A stretch of DNA of 64,000 nt from WTGJ01 sp965237765 (GCA_965237765.1 OZ250157.1:1426001-1490000), one strand, 5' to 3'. Counted from the first letter of the stretch, positions 45,975 to 54,800 are shown. Numbers and translations: made by a program. The notes: generated from the sequence alone by a model not told the origin.

Positions 45975-47288
45975 GTGAGCAACCCAGCCATCCTCGCTGG
46001 CAAGCATTTGCTCCTCGGCGTAACCGGCAGCGTCGCCGCCTATAAAGCCGTTGACCTCGCTAGCCAGCTGACTCAGGGTAGCGCGCGCGTGTCTGTCATT
46101 CTCAGCGATTCCGCGCGACGATTCGTGGCGCCGCTCAGCTTTCGCGCGGTCACCGGCCAGCCCGTCCATACCGATATGTGGGATGCGGGAGACGGCGAAT
46201 CCGGCCATATCGCCCACATCGCCCTCGGTGAGAGCGCCGATCTTTGCCTCATCGCGCCCTGCACCGCCCAGACCATCGCGAAGCTCGCCGCGGGCTTCGC
46301 TGAGAACATGCTCACCCTCACGGCGCTCTCGCTGCGTTGTCCGCTCCTAATCGCGCCGGCGATGGATGGCGGCATGTATGAGCACGCGGCCACGCAGGCC
46401 AACCTCGCCACCCTGCGCGCGCGCGGCGTGCAGATCATCGCGCCCGCGGTGGGGCGCATGGCCTCTGGACTCGTGGGCGCCGGGCGCTTGCCGGAAACGG
46501 CAGTGCTGACCGGCGAAATCCGGCGCGCGCTGGGGCGCATCGATGGTGCGTTGCGAGGGCGGAGGTTGCTCATCAGCGCCGGCGGCACGCGTGAGTCGTT
46601 GGACCCCGTTCGCTACCTCGGTAACCGCTCCAGCGGCCGTCAGGGTTACGCTATCGCGCAGGCCGCGCTCGATGCGGGCGCCGAGGTGACGCTCATCAGC
46701 GCTGTGGAGGGGCTCACGCCGCCTGTGGGCGCGGAAATTGTGCAGGTCGAGACGGCCGCCGAAATGCGCGCGGAAACGCTGGCCCGCGCGGACGAAGTCG
46801 ATGTCCTGGTGATGGCCGCCGCTGTCGCCGATTACCAGCCCGCCGCGCGCGCGCCGCAGAAAATCAAGCGCGAGGCGGCGGAAACGCTCTCCCTCAACCT
46901 GCAGCGTGCGCCGGATACGCTAGCCGCGGTCGCCGAACTGCGCGAAACGGGCGCCGGCCCGCGCGTTGTCGTTGGGTTTGCGGCGGAAAGCGAGAATTTA
47001 CGACGCCACGCGGCGGAGAAATTGGCGGCCAAGCGCCTGGATTTGCTATTGGCGAACGATATCAGCGCTCACGATGCTGGCTTTGCAACGCCGACGAACC
47101 GTATCACCCTTTTCGCGAAGGGCGGCGCAGTGGAGGAGTGGCCGCTGCTCAGCAAGGCAGTGGTCGGCGAGCGCTTGATGAGCGAAATTGCGGTGCTTCT
47201 TACGGGCGCGAAGTGCCGCCACGCGCTTCTTACGGCGGCGAAGTGCCCGCACGCGTTCCTGGCGGACGAAGGAGATTCGGCGGGATAG
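45975..47288 (+). CDS. coaBC: bifunctional phosphopantothenoylcysteine decarboxylase / phosphopantothenate-cysteine ligase
   Basis: 437 residues from GTG 45975 (AGGGG 7 bases upstream). Two steps of coenzyme A synthesis. CoaC half (about 1-180): GVTGSVAAYKAVDL FMN loop, the segment HIAHIALGESADLCLIAPCTAQTIAKLA, and APAMDGGMYEHAA (family form often PAMN). CoaB half: ISAGGTRESLDPVRYLGNRSSG, VMAAAVADYQP, then KIKRE and GFAAES. The C-terminal tail (LLTGAKCRHALLTAAKCPHAFL) is encoded by two units of the 30-bp repeat, so it is a repeat-derived extension with no expected catalytic role. It follows the VWA gene closely. Confidence 0.94.
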   Translation: MSNPAILAGKHLLLGVTGSVAAYKAVDLASQLTQGSARVSVILSDSARRFVAPLSFRAVTGQPVHTDMWDAGDGESGHIAHIALGESADLCLIAPCTAQTIAKLAAGFAENMLTLTALSLRCPLLIAPAMDGGMYEHAATQANLATLRARGVQIIAPAVGRMASGLVGAGRLPETAVLTGEIRRALGRIDGALRGRRLLISAGGTRESLDPVRYLGNRSSGRQGYAIAQAALDAGAEVTLISAVEGLTPPVGAEIVQVETAAEMRAETLARADEVDVLVMAAAVADYQPAARAPQKIKREAAETLSLNLQRAPDTLAAVAELRETGAGPRVVVGFAAESENLRRHAAEKLAAKRLDLLLANDISAHDAGFATPTNRITLFAKGGAVEEWPLLSKAVVGERLMSEIAVLLTGAKCRHALLTAAKCPHAFLADEGDSAG

Positions 47289-47585
47289 AACGCGGGTTTC
47301 GCCCAATACCTGCACGTCCTCGTTCAATCGTACATCTGGCCAAGCGGCGAAGTGCCCGCACGCGCTTCTTACGGCGGCGAAGTGCCGCCACGCGCTTCTT
47401 ACGGCGGCGAAGTGCCGCCACGCGCTTCTTACGGGCGCGAAGTGCCGCCACGCGCTTCTTATGGCGGCGAAGTGCTCGCACGCGCTTCTTACGGGCGCGA
47501 AGTGCCGCCACGCGCTTCTTACGGGCGCGAAGTGCTGCCACGCGCTTCTTACGGCCGCGAAGTGCCCGCACGCGCTTCTAGCGGC
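47205..47585 (+). repeat. 30-bp hairpin-repeat array
   Basis: Two units (about 47205-47264) inside the end of coaBC, an 80-base break (47265-47344) and then eight perfect-period 30-bp units (47345-47585), each GCGAAGTGCCGCCACGCGCT then TCTTACGGCG with small changes. Each unit can fold as a 7-bp hairpin in RNA (GAAGUGC pairs GCGCUUC, one G-U pair) with a 6-base loop. There are no spacers of unique sequence, so it is not CRISPR. Outside the coaBC tail this 47289-47611 interval holds no gene. It ends 27 bases before the next start codon. Confidence 0.92.
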
Positions 47586-47611
47586 CGCCACCCTGCGCTA
47601 TCATCGCCCGC

Positions 47612-49189
47612 ATGGTCCACCGGCGATTTCCTCTTCACCAGCCCGTGCGCCCGCGAGCGCGGCTGGCCATTTTCTGCTTGCTCGTCGCCCTGCTCGGTAT
47701 TGCTGGCGCCGCCGCCCAGGAAATCGATCGCTGCCACATCCCCGCTGAGCGTCGCATTCTTGGCAACTTCATTGCCTTCTGCGAGCGCTTGCAGTTGGAT
47801 GGCCAGGTCGATGGTGCGCTCATCGTCGTGGCCGTCGAGGCGGAAATCCGCGGCACTGTCGGTGGCGATGTTTATATCCTGGCCACGCGGCTGGACCTGC
47901 ACGGCGAACTGGCCAAGGATCTGCATTTTGCCGGTGGGGTGCTGGAAATCCATGAAGGAGCGCGATGGCAGGATGAGAGGGCCGCTATCCTCGCAGCGAC
48001 CTTGCACACGCGTTTGCGAACGGACGCGCGCTTGCCGGGCGATTACCTCGGCATCGGCTACCAGTTGTTGTTGGATGGCGTGGTCGGCGGCGCGGTCGAA
48101 TACCTCGGCTCACGGTTGGCGCTGGGTGGGGTTGTGGCGGGGGATGTGCGCGCGACGGTCGGCGATTCGGCGACGACGGGTATCAGTCAACTGCAACCGT
48201 TGTTGAACATTTTGCCCTTGCCGCTGGAGGTGGAGCTGTTGCCGCCGGGGCTGACCTTGGCGGAGGGCGCGAGCGTGGCGGGCGATTTGCGCTATAAGGC
48301 GCCGCGGCCAGCGGAATTGCGCGGCTCCGTCGGCGGGCGCGTCTTTCACGATCAGGCGCCAGCGAGCGCGACCAGCGTCGTCCGCCCAGGGGGTTGGCAG
48401 CGTTATTGGCGAAACACGTTGCGCGAATTTGTGGTCCTGGCGGCGATCACTTCATGCGCGTTGCTATTGGCGGGGCGGCCGCTGCATGATTCGCTGCGGC
48501 ATATCTCCCAACGGCCCCTGCCCAGCTTCGGCGTCGGCTTGCTGACCTTCATCCTCTCCTTCCCGATCGCGCTGCTGGTGGCGCTGGTGAGCGGGTTGTT
48601 GTTGCTGCCGCTGAATTGGCTGGGGAGTGATTTGTTGCTGTATGGCGCGCTGCTGGTGGGGATGGTGGATTTCGGGCTGGGGAGCCTGTTTTATTTCGGC
48701 GCCATTTTTCTGTCGCGCGTGGTGGCCGCGGTGGCGTTGGGGCGCTGGCTGTATCGGCGCGGTGCAATGCGCGCCACCGCTTCGCGGCTGCAGGGAGCCA
48801 ACGCGCAGCGCGGGGGTAATGGCGGCTACCTGGCCGGCGGCGTAGGTTACCTGGCGGCGTTACTGGGTTGCGCGGTATTGGCGCTGCTGAGCTCGCTTCC
48901 CTATGCGGGTTGGATGCTGAACGCTTTCGCCGCGTTCTTTGGGCTGGGAGCGATTGTGAGCTCGTTGCGGCAACGGTTGCGCGTGTTGCGCCTGCCGCCG
49001 CCGCCGCCCTCGCGCTACGAGACGACGAACGCGATACCAGGGCAGGGGGAAGCGCCGCCGCCGCCGCCGCCCATAGCCGCCGAGAGCTGGCGCGCGCAGC
49101 CGGGAATGACGAATCTGCCACCCGGCTTCCGCTGGTGGGAGGAAAGCAAGGGATCCTCGCTAGGAGGCGATGGCGATGCGGATGATTGA
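47612..49189 (+). CDS. polymer-forming (bactofilin-like) domain protein with C-terminal membrane region
   Basis: 525 residues. A signal peptide or TM at about 15-38 (LAIFCLLVALLGIAGAAAQE) is followed by an about 210-residue domain of short repeated strands with hydrophobic-Gly rhythm (LDGQVDGALIVVAVEAEIRGTVGGDVYIL..., LDGVVGGAVEYLGSRLALGGVVAGDVRA), as in bactofilin-type beta-helices. Then six or so TM helices (about 270-450) and a Pro-rich cytosolic or wall tail (PPPPPSRYE; PPPPPPIAAES). Similar architectures in bacteria are called polymer-forming cytoskeletal proteins, but here the beta domain lies outside the membrane. It is preceded directly by the 30-bp repeat array, which may form a structured leader. 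Confidence 0.6.
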   Translation: MVHRRFPLHQPVRPRARLAIFCLLVALLGIAGAAAQEIDRCHIPAERRILGNFIAFCERLQLDGQVDGALIVVAVEAEIRGTVGGDVYILATRLDLHGELAKDLHFAGGVLEIHEGARWQDERAAILAATLHTRLRTDARLPGDYLGIGYQLLLDGVVGGAVEYLGSRLALGGVVAGDVRATVGDSATTGISQLQPLLNILPLPLEVELLPPGLTLAEGASVAGDLRYKAPRPAELRGSVGGRVFHDQAPASATSVVRPGGWQRYWRNTLREFVVLAAITSCALLLAGRPLHDSLRHISQRPLPSFGVGLLTFILSFPIALLVALVSGLLLLPLNWLGSDLLLYGALLVGMVDFGLGSLFYFGAIFLSRVVAAVALGRWLYRRGAMRATASRLQGANAQRGGNGGYLAGGVGYLAALLGCAVLALLSSLPYAGWMLNAFAAFFGLGAIVSSLRQRLRVLRLPPPPPSRYETTNAIPGQGEAPPPPPPIAAESWRAQPGMTNLPPGFRWWEESKGSSLGGDGDADD

Positions 49190-49246
49190 CGCGCGCCGCA
49201 GCGCGCCAGGCATGGCAATGGCGAGTTGCGCTCGTCGGGCCGCCGC

Positions 49247-50302
49247 GTGAGCGCCCTGCCGCATTTCGGTCTCTTCTTCGGTGAGGGTGAGCGGGAGCTG
49301 GCACGCGCTAGGCGGACGGAGGCGCCGCTGGCCGCCGCTTGGGCACAATTGGAGCGGCCGCCAGCCACCGGGACGCCGTCGTTGCCCGCGCCGCGCGACG
49401 CATTGCATTCCCTGGCGCTCTGGGGCGGGATGCGTTACCGCTTCGCCGACGATGCCCAGGCTGCGGCGCGCTCGCTCGCCATCCTTCGCGATCTATTGAC
49501 GGGCGAAGGGCCGAGCGATTATCTGCGCGCCGCCGGGCAATTGCTTGCGCGAGCGCAGACGCTGGAGCTGCTCCAGCCACTGCTCGGCGCGGAGGGCGAT
49601 ACTCTGCGCGCTGCCTGGCGCGCTGCCTGGCAAACTGCGCCACCGCCGCGGGAATATGACGAGCACGCCTGGGCGCAGTTGTTGCAGCTGGTCGCCGGTG
49701 TCTTACTCGAGGAGGAGGCGCTGTTGGAGGCGGGCGCGGCAGCATTTCGCGAAGCCATCGCGCAGGATTTGCACCCGGAGGGCTATTGGCGGCCGGTGGT
49801 CGGCGAAGAGATGGGCGCGGCGCCGGCGGGCAGTTTCGCGCGGCAATTGCGCGCTACGCAGGCATATGCGTTGCTGGCGGAAGCGGCCGAGCATGTCGAC
49901 GCGCGCTGGCAAAAGTCGCCAGGGCGAGAATCATCAAGACAATCGGAAAGCCAGTCGCTCCAGTCGCTATGGACGGCGCATTCGCGCCATGTCAGCATCC
50001 GCACCGCCATCGCCTATTGTGCCTATTACTATTTCTTTCCTGAGCATTGGCGTTGGGAAGCGGAGCCGTTGCGGGAGTCGGCACCTTATTTCCGGCATCA
50101 TGGCGCCTTTTTGGAGATCGCCTTGCGGCGCGCGCCGGTGCGGCCCTTGCCGTTGTTGCTGCGCGAGTTGCGGCCCTTGGTGGGCGTTTATGGAGGCGGC
50201 TGGACGACGCTCACGCACGCCGCCCCAGCGGGGCGGACGGCAACACCATGGGATTGGCGGAATGTGCTGGCACGGATAAGGCGCGCGGTCGCTAAGGAGT
50301 AA
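49247..50302 (+). CDS. alginate-lyase/heparinase-like (alpha/alpha) toroid protein
   Basis: 351 residues from GTG 49247 (frame open to 49226). Almost all-helical. The N-terminal block PHFGLFFGEGERELARARR...AAWAQL resembles the 'LFF..eEl..Lr.r' start of alginate lyase and heparinase-type proteins; HPEGYWRPVVGEEMG..FARQLRATQAYALLAEAAEHV and PYFRHHGAFLEIALRR resemble the later helices of PL5-like toroids. No signal peptide, so it may be cytosolic or a non-classical enzyme. Catalytic residues cannot be assigned safely. Its end overlaps the minus-strand gene by 11 bases. Confidence 0.5.
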   Translation: MSALPHFGLFFGEGERELARARRTEAPLAAAWAQLERPPATGTPSLPAPRDALHSLALWGGMRYRFADDAQAAARSLAILRDLLTGEGPSDYLRAAGQLLARAQTLELLQPLLGAEGDTLRAAWRAAWQTAPPPREYDEHAWAQLLQLVAGVLLEEEALLEAGAAAFREAIAQDLHPEGYWRPVVGEEMGAAPAGSFARQLRATQAYALLAEAAEHVDARWQKSPGRESSRQSESQSLQSLWTAHSRHVSIRTAIAYCAYYYFFPEHWRWEAEPLRESAPYFRHHGAFLEIALRRAPVRPLPLLLRELRPLVGVYGGGWTTLTHAAPAGRTATPWDWRNVLARIRRAVAKE

Positions 50303-51145
50303 TCTGGAAATTTAACGCGCCATATAGTGCACCATTGACGTTCAACTCTACCCGCCAATCACCGGGAGTGAATTCGGTATCGTTTGGATCGATGAAGAAC
50401 CAGATACAACTTTCCTGGATGTGGAAGTCCGGTGTGTAATCGAAGCGCACTCGTTCATCTCCGCTGTATGACCAGACGGATTGCAGCGTTACCCCCGGCG
50501 GCTTATTGCGGACCATGGCCGAGACGTAAATGCTGCTCGTTGCCGTGCTGGAGAAACTGCTTTGCGGCGTAGCGACACAATCGTCCGCGCCGACGCTGGT
50601 GCCGAGCTGTAAATCCGAGAGGGTGCCGGAACGCGATGCGAATTCCGAACCAGGCGCGTCCCCTAAGCGGTTCCCTGCCTCCATGACGGGGCCATCCAGA
50701 CCGCCACGCAGCGTCACGTAATGTACCTTTCCCTCGTTTTCGGGACCGCCCATGGCGATGGTGACATTGCGATCCTCCCAGACGACAACTGCCACTGTTT
50801 GATCATCAGAGGCGGCGACGAGGCCGAAAGGCTGCACCGCGTTGACCTCGGCTGGGTGATGAAGAGCAGGAGTTGACCTTCACTCTGATCGGTGATGCCA
50901 TAGATTTCTATCACTGCCCTGTCACCATCCCCGCCCCTGTAGACGATGCCGATGCTGCCGAGGCGGAAGGAAAAAAATATGGGCGGGATGGGGCCGGCGT
51001 AAACACTTTCCAGATGTGGCAGGGTGGCGGCGGGCGCATTTTCGTCGGCAAAAGAAAGCGAATTTGCTGAGTACGCGGGCAGCAACGAAGTCATTGTGCC
51101 GATCGCGAGGGCACATACACACAGAATGACCAATCGACGAGACAT
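50292..51145 (-). pseudogene. exported two-module protein with a frameshift
   Basis: The 51145 start gives a signal peptide (SRRLVILCVCALAIGTMTSLLPAYS) and the first part of a module (AVIEIYGITDQSEGQLLLFITQP). The frame then turns to nonsense while the continuation EVNAVQPFGLVAASDDQTVAVVVWEDRNVTIAMGG lies in another frame down to 50292. A one-base change at about 50848-50856 would join them. The first module matches the C-terminal domain of the Thr-Pro surface protein; the second (LGTSVGADDCVATP...SCIWFFIDPNDTEFTPGDWRVEL) is homologous to the C-terminus of the neighbouring lipoprotein. The Cys pair (DDC...SCIWFFID) is conserved, so a disulfide is likely. Function unknown. Confidence 0.6.
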
Positions 51146-51218
51146 GGCCGAATTCCCGTTGGCTGAGCTGATGGGTGCAATGATAACGCAAAGCGGGCAC
51201 GCGCCGCTAGCAACGCCG

Positions 51219-51959
51219 CTAATTCGGCGCGATAGTGAAGGATTGGCGGGGGTAAGGTACGCCGCCCAGTTCCCAGCTCACCGCCCAGTCGCCGGACACG
51301 AAGGGCGCATCGCTCGAATCGATGAAGAACCAGACGCAGTGGTCGGTGATGGCGAACTCGGGCGAATAGCTTAAGGCGACGCGCTCCACCCCGGCGGCAA
51401 ACCAGAGCGTGCGGAGTTGCGCGTCTGCTGGCAGGTCGCGCGCGCGCGCGGAGGCGTAAATGGCTGGCGCATCCGCCGTGAAGGTGAGATTCGGCGCGGA
51501 GACGCAATCGTCGCTGCCGATGGCGAGGCCGATGCGAAAGTCGCTCAGCGTCGGGGCGCTGCGCGCGGGGGTGAGTTGCGCTGTGATCCGCGGAGAGGGT
51601 GGCGTGATGGCGAGGGTGGGCGCGTTGGACAGCGCAGGCGACTGGGTGATCTGAGGCGCATTGGCGTCGGTGGTAGTTGGCGGGCTGAGGGCGGCGGGGT
51701 CGTAGCCGCGAGCGGCGAGGGTGCCGCTGAGGGCGGCGTAGTTGCTGGCGATCTGGTCGAGCTGGTTGCGCGATCCGACGACGGTGATCTGCATACGTTC
51801 CGCGGCGACGGTGGCGCTGCGGCGGATGGCGGAGATCTGGGTTTCGAGGCTGGCGGCGGTTTGGTGGATGGGGGCGTCAGTGGACTGCGGGGCGCAGGCG
51901 GCGAGGACGAGGAAGGCAAACAGGGCGAGCGCGCGGGCGCGGCGATTAAGGTAGCGCAT
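51219..51959 (-). CDS. lipoprotein with the conserved 'WFFID' C-terminal module
   Basis: 246 residues. Signal with lipobox (ALFAFLVLAAC, modified Cys at residue 22), then a helical stalk (LETQISAIRRSATVAAERMQITVVGS), a Thr/Pro-rich linker and a C-terminal domain (about 140-246: LSDFRIGLAIGSDDCVSAP...IYASARARDLPADAQLRTLWF...CVWFFIDSSDAPFVSGDWAVSW). The domain is homologous to the end of the upstream frameshifted protein, so the two are tandem paralogs. It is anchored at the outer face of the membrane. Function unknown; the shared Cys pair suggests an extracellular binding fold. Confidence 0.75.
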   Translation of the reverse strand: MRYLNRRARALALFAFLVLAACAPQSTDAPIHQTAASLETQISAIRRSATVAAERMQITVVGSRNQLDQIASNYAALSGTLAARGYDPAALSPPTTTDANAPQITQSPALSNAPTLAITPPSPRITAQLTPARSAPTLSDFRIGLAIGSDDCVSAPNLTFTADAPAIYASARARDLPADAQLRTLWFAAGVERVALSYSPEFAITDHCVWFFIDSSDAPFVSGDWAVSWELGGVPYPRQSFTIAPN

Positions 51960-52032
51960 GGTAGCGTGAATATAACGAAGGATGCGGCATTAGGCTGGTG
52001 AGTCGGGCGCGTAGCCAGGGTAGGGTATCGTG

Positions 52033-52068
52033 AGCAGGAAACAACAACCCGCCAGCGTTGGCGGGTTG
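52033..52068 (-). terminator. Rho-independent terminator of ssrA
   Basis: On the minus strand CAACCCGCCA-ACGC-TGGCGGGTTG forms a perfect 10-bp stem with a 4-base loop, followed by TTGTTTCC. It lies 16 bases after the tmRNA 3' end. Confidence 0.8.
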
Positions 52069-52083
52069 CGGGCGGGGTTGGAG

Positions 52084-52492
52084 TGGAGGTGAGCGGATTT
52101 GCACCGCTGTCCACGAAATTCGAAACGACGCGTCTACAGGCTTAGTTCGCCGTTAGGTTTCGCGCTGGCAGGGGGCGGGCGAACGCGCCCTTGCCGGGCT
52201 AGCCGCTGGCACTTGGGCGATCCGCGCGGCGGGGACCACTCGCACTCCGCTCTTGTGTGATGCCCTGCGCGGGGTCGGAACGGAGACGTTCCCGCGGGAC
52301 AGCCAGCCTCACGTGGTGCTGGCGCTCTGCCACGCTTTAGCGAGGCCCGCCTAGTGGCGGGTGCGCTTAAGCGGCGGCGAGAGCGTAGGAGTCGGTTTCG
52401 GCACTCCAGAGTGTGTGCTCGTTGTTGCGCGGGCGAGCGCCGCGGCCTGCTGCGCCGGTTCCACCTCCCGTGTCGAATCTAGAATCACCCCC
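52084..52492 (-). ncRNA. ssrA: transfer-messenger RNA (tmRNA, SsrA)
   Basis: About 409 nt. The tRNA-like ends are clear: 5' GGGGGUG pairs with 3' CACCUCC (one G-U), followed by discriminator A; CCA is not encoded. After the 5' end comes the typical GATTCTAGATTCGACA, and near the 3' end the T-arm AGCGG-TGCAAAT-CCGCT. The tag frame ends with TAA at 52367-52369 and encodes NNEHTLWSAETDSYALAAA, whose hydrophobic Ala-rich end is the normal degradation signal; the resume codon is probably the triplet at 52427-52429. Hairpins between the tag and T-arm fit the pseudoknot region. It rescues stalled ribosomes with SmpB, which is not in this window. Confidence 0.95.
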
Positions 52493-52505
52493 GGACGATG
52501 CTGTA

Positions 52506-52534
52506 AGGATACGGAAAATCGGGGCGGCGGTCAA
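52506..52534 (-). promoter_or_regulatory. sigma70-type promoter of ssrA
   Basis: On the minus strand TTGACC (52534-52529), a 17-base spacer, TATCCT (52511-52506), 13 bases before the mature 5' end at 52492. Suits a constitutively expressed RNA. Confidence 0.7.
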
Positions 52535-52538
52535 GGGG

Positions 52539-53463
52539 TTAGAGGCAGGATTCGGGTGGGTTGGCGCGGAGCCAATCTGTGTCGTTGGATTGGCTATTCT
52601 TATCACCAATGAGCGTGAGTACCTTATCGCCCAAGAGTCCTGATTCCTTACAAAAGTAAATCCGCCATTCCTTGTCGAACCTATCTTCGCGCCATTTCCG
52701 CGCATTCTTCATCGGGTTGCGCCCGTTGTAACTCTCTTCGTACACGATACGGGCCAGTATGTACATGAGGGCACGATAATTCTGCAAGCCGTAATACACA
52801 GTTTCTAAGGAATCCTGCATCAGATGTAAATTCGGAAAGGCACCTTTGACGATGTCTTCGAAATCTTGCATGCGCAGTTTGCCGCCGGACGCTCGGCGCT
52901 CGGTGGCGGTTCACGCTCTTCATCCCGTTGCCGTTCGATCTCGGCGGCTCGTTGGTTGGCCTTTTCATATAGGTCTTTCCACTTCTTGCTTTCTTGTTGG
53001 ATATTCTTGCTTTCGCGCCGTAGTTCTTGCTTTTCTTGATTCAAATCTTTGTTACGCCGCTTTTGGTCTTTGAGCAACTGTTCCAACTTTTGGGATTCTT
53101 CGTACCATTGTTGAGAATCGAGCGGTGCGCCGCGCTCGAGTTGGGCGCGTCATCCTGGGCCAGTTCTCGTTCTGATTTCCCTGTCAAGGTTTCACGCGGC
53201 GGCAGCGCTTCTTTCAAGAAGGCTTCCACCACCCCTGGCGCGGGTTTCGTACCCGTTTTGCTGCGCAAGCGGATGTAATAGTCATACACGGTGCCGTTAT
53301 CTGCCGGGCGGAAGCTGCGCCCCCAGCGGTGCCAGCCGAAGCCATGTTCTTTATCCCCGCGCCCTAACGCGTTCAACAAACCGTGCAATTCTGCGTTCGT
53401 GCCGCTGAATAGGACGTAGCCGTAATAGCCGCTGTTGTCATAGTAAAAAGTCTCCGTGCGCAT
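52539..53463 (-). pseudogene. coiled-coil protein gene with two frameshifts
   Basis: ATG 53463 has a strong AAAGGAGG site. Frame 1 gives RTETFYYDNSGYYGYVLFSG...DNGTVYDYYIRLRSKTGTKP, a compact N-terminal domain. At about 53142-53155 the frame shifts; frame 2 gives a coiled coil (EESQKLEQLLKDQKRRNK...KWKDLYEKANQRAAEIERQRDE). At about 52885-52895 a second shift leads to frame 3 (RMQDFEDIVKGAFPNLHLMQDSLETVYYGLQNYRALMYILARIVYEESYNG...), ending at 52539. Each joint needs a net one-base change. The DNA is AT-rich compared with neighbours. The family is not recognised. It may be a pseudogene or an assembly error. Confidence 0.6.
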
Positions 53464-53585
53464 CGTTTCGCCTCCTTTTTGGATCAATACGGGAAAATTC
53501 TAGCGCGCGCCACGCCGCTGCCCATCCGAATCTTTGGGGCTTTTGCTATACTGAGCCTCAGCAGCGCGTTAGGAGAATGCCCGCA

Positions 53586-54758
53586 ATGACTGCCAACGGC
53601 CCCGCCTCTGGCCCCAGTTTCGCCCTCAGTGAAGAGCAGCAGATGCTGCAAAAGCTCGCGCGCGATTTTGCCCACAACGATATCCTCCCCCTCGTCGAAG
53701 AATGCGACCGCGATTCACGCTTCCCGCACGAGCTGTACGATAAAGCGCGCAGCCTCGGCCTCACCAATATGGGCATCCCGGAAGCCTACGGCGGCCTCGG
53801 CGCCAGCGCGATGGATGAGGTGATCGTCGCCGAGGAGCTGGCCTACGCCTGCACTGGCATCAGCACCAGCCTCTCCACCAACCAGCTGGGCGCGCTGCCC
53901 ATCATCCTCGCCGGCACCGAAGAGCAGAAGCATTATTGGCTGGGGGAGCGCCTGCAGGAGCGCGGCGAATTCGTCTCCTATGGCGTTACGGAAGCGGCGG
54001 CCGGCTCCAACGTCGTCGGCATCGAAACTCGTGCGGAGAAGCGCAACGGCGCGTACATCCTCAACGGCGCCAAGACCTTCATCACCAACGCGAGCTTCGC
54101 GAATTTCTTCACGATCTTCGCCAAGACGGACCCCAGCGCCGGCCACCGCGGCATGACCTGTTTCGTCGTGGATCGCGAGACGCCCGGCCTCAGCGTCGGC
54201 AAGAAGTTCGACAAGCTCGGCCAGCGCGCCTCGGATACGGCCGAGGTGGTGCTGGAGAACGTGGAAGTGCCGGCGGGAAACGTGATCGGCGCGGTGGGGC
54301 GCGGCTTTTATTTGGCGATGAAGGTCTTCGATTACAGCCGGCCGGGCGTTTCGGCAGCGGCGGTGGGCTTGCAGCGGCGCGCGTTGGAGGAATGTGTGCG
54401 CTACGCCGCCGAGCGCGAAGCTTTCGGGCAGCCCATCTACCAGCACCAGGCCGTGGGGCATAAGATCGCCGATATGGCGATTCATTGTCAGGCGGCGCGC
54501 TTGTTGGTCTGGCAGGCGGCCTGGCAACTGGACGCCGGCGTTCATAATCCGCAGGCGCCGGCTTTCGCCAAAGCCTTCGCCGCCGATATGGCGACGCGCG
54601 CGGCGGTGGACGCAGTGCAGGTCTTCGGCGGCTATGGCTTCATGAAGGAATACCCGGTCGAGAAACTGCTGCGCGATGTGAAGATCTTTCAGATCTACGA
54701 GGGCACGAGCGAGATTCAGCGCAACATCATCGTGCGTGAGCTATTCGCGAATCGTTGA
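53586..54758 (+). CDS. acyl-CoA dehydrogenase
   Basis: 390 residues from ATG 53586, with AGGAG 10 bases upstream (ATG 53577 would be too close to it). Short/medium-chain type flavoenzyme: N-terminal helices, YGVTEAAAGSNVVGI (FAD/substrate loop, usual TExxAGSD), FIT-A and GQRASDTAEV for the middle beta domain, and FGGYGFMKEYPVEKLLRDVKIFQIYEGTSEIQR with the catalytic Glu of the IYEGTSE motif. Oxidises acyl-CoA to enoyl-CoA, passing electrons to ETF. Substrate chain length is not certain. It stands alone between an upstream minus gene and the str operon. Confidence 0.95.
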   Translation: MTANGPASGPSFALSEEQQMLQKLARDFAHNDILPLVEECDRDSRFPHELYDKARSLGLTNMGIPEAYGGLGASAMDEVIVAEELAYACTGISTSLSTNQLGALPIILAGTEEQKHYWLGERLQERGEFVSYGVTEAAAGSNVVGIETRAEKRNGAYILNGAKTFITNASFANFFTIFAKTDPSAGHRGMTCFVVDRETPGLSVGKKFDKLGQRASDTAEVVLENVEVPAGNVIGAVGRGFYLAMKVFDYSRPGVSAAAVGLQRRALEECVRYAAEREAFGQPIYQHQAVGHKIADMAIHCQAARLLVWQAAWQLDAGVHNPQAPAFAKAFAADMATRAAVDAVQVFGGYGFMKEYPVEKLLRDVKIFQIYEGTSEIQRNIIVRELFANR

Positions 54759-54800
54759 ATGCCCGCGCCAGTTTCAGGCATATATGACGCCATTCGCCCC

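Noticed and set aside
47345..47585. CRISPR array
   Set aside because: Units are directly adjacent with a 30-bp period and no unique spacers, and there are no cas genes nearby.
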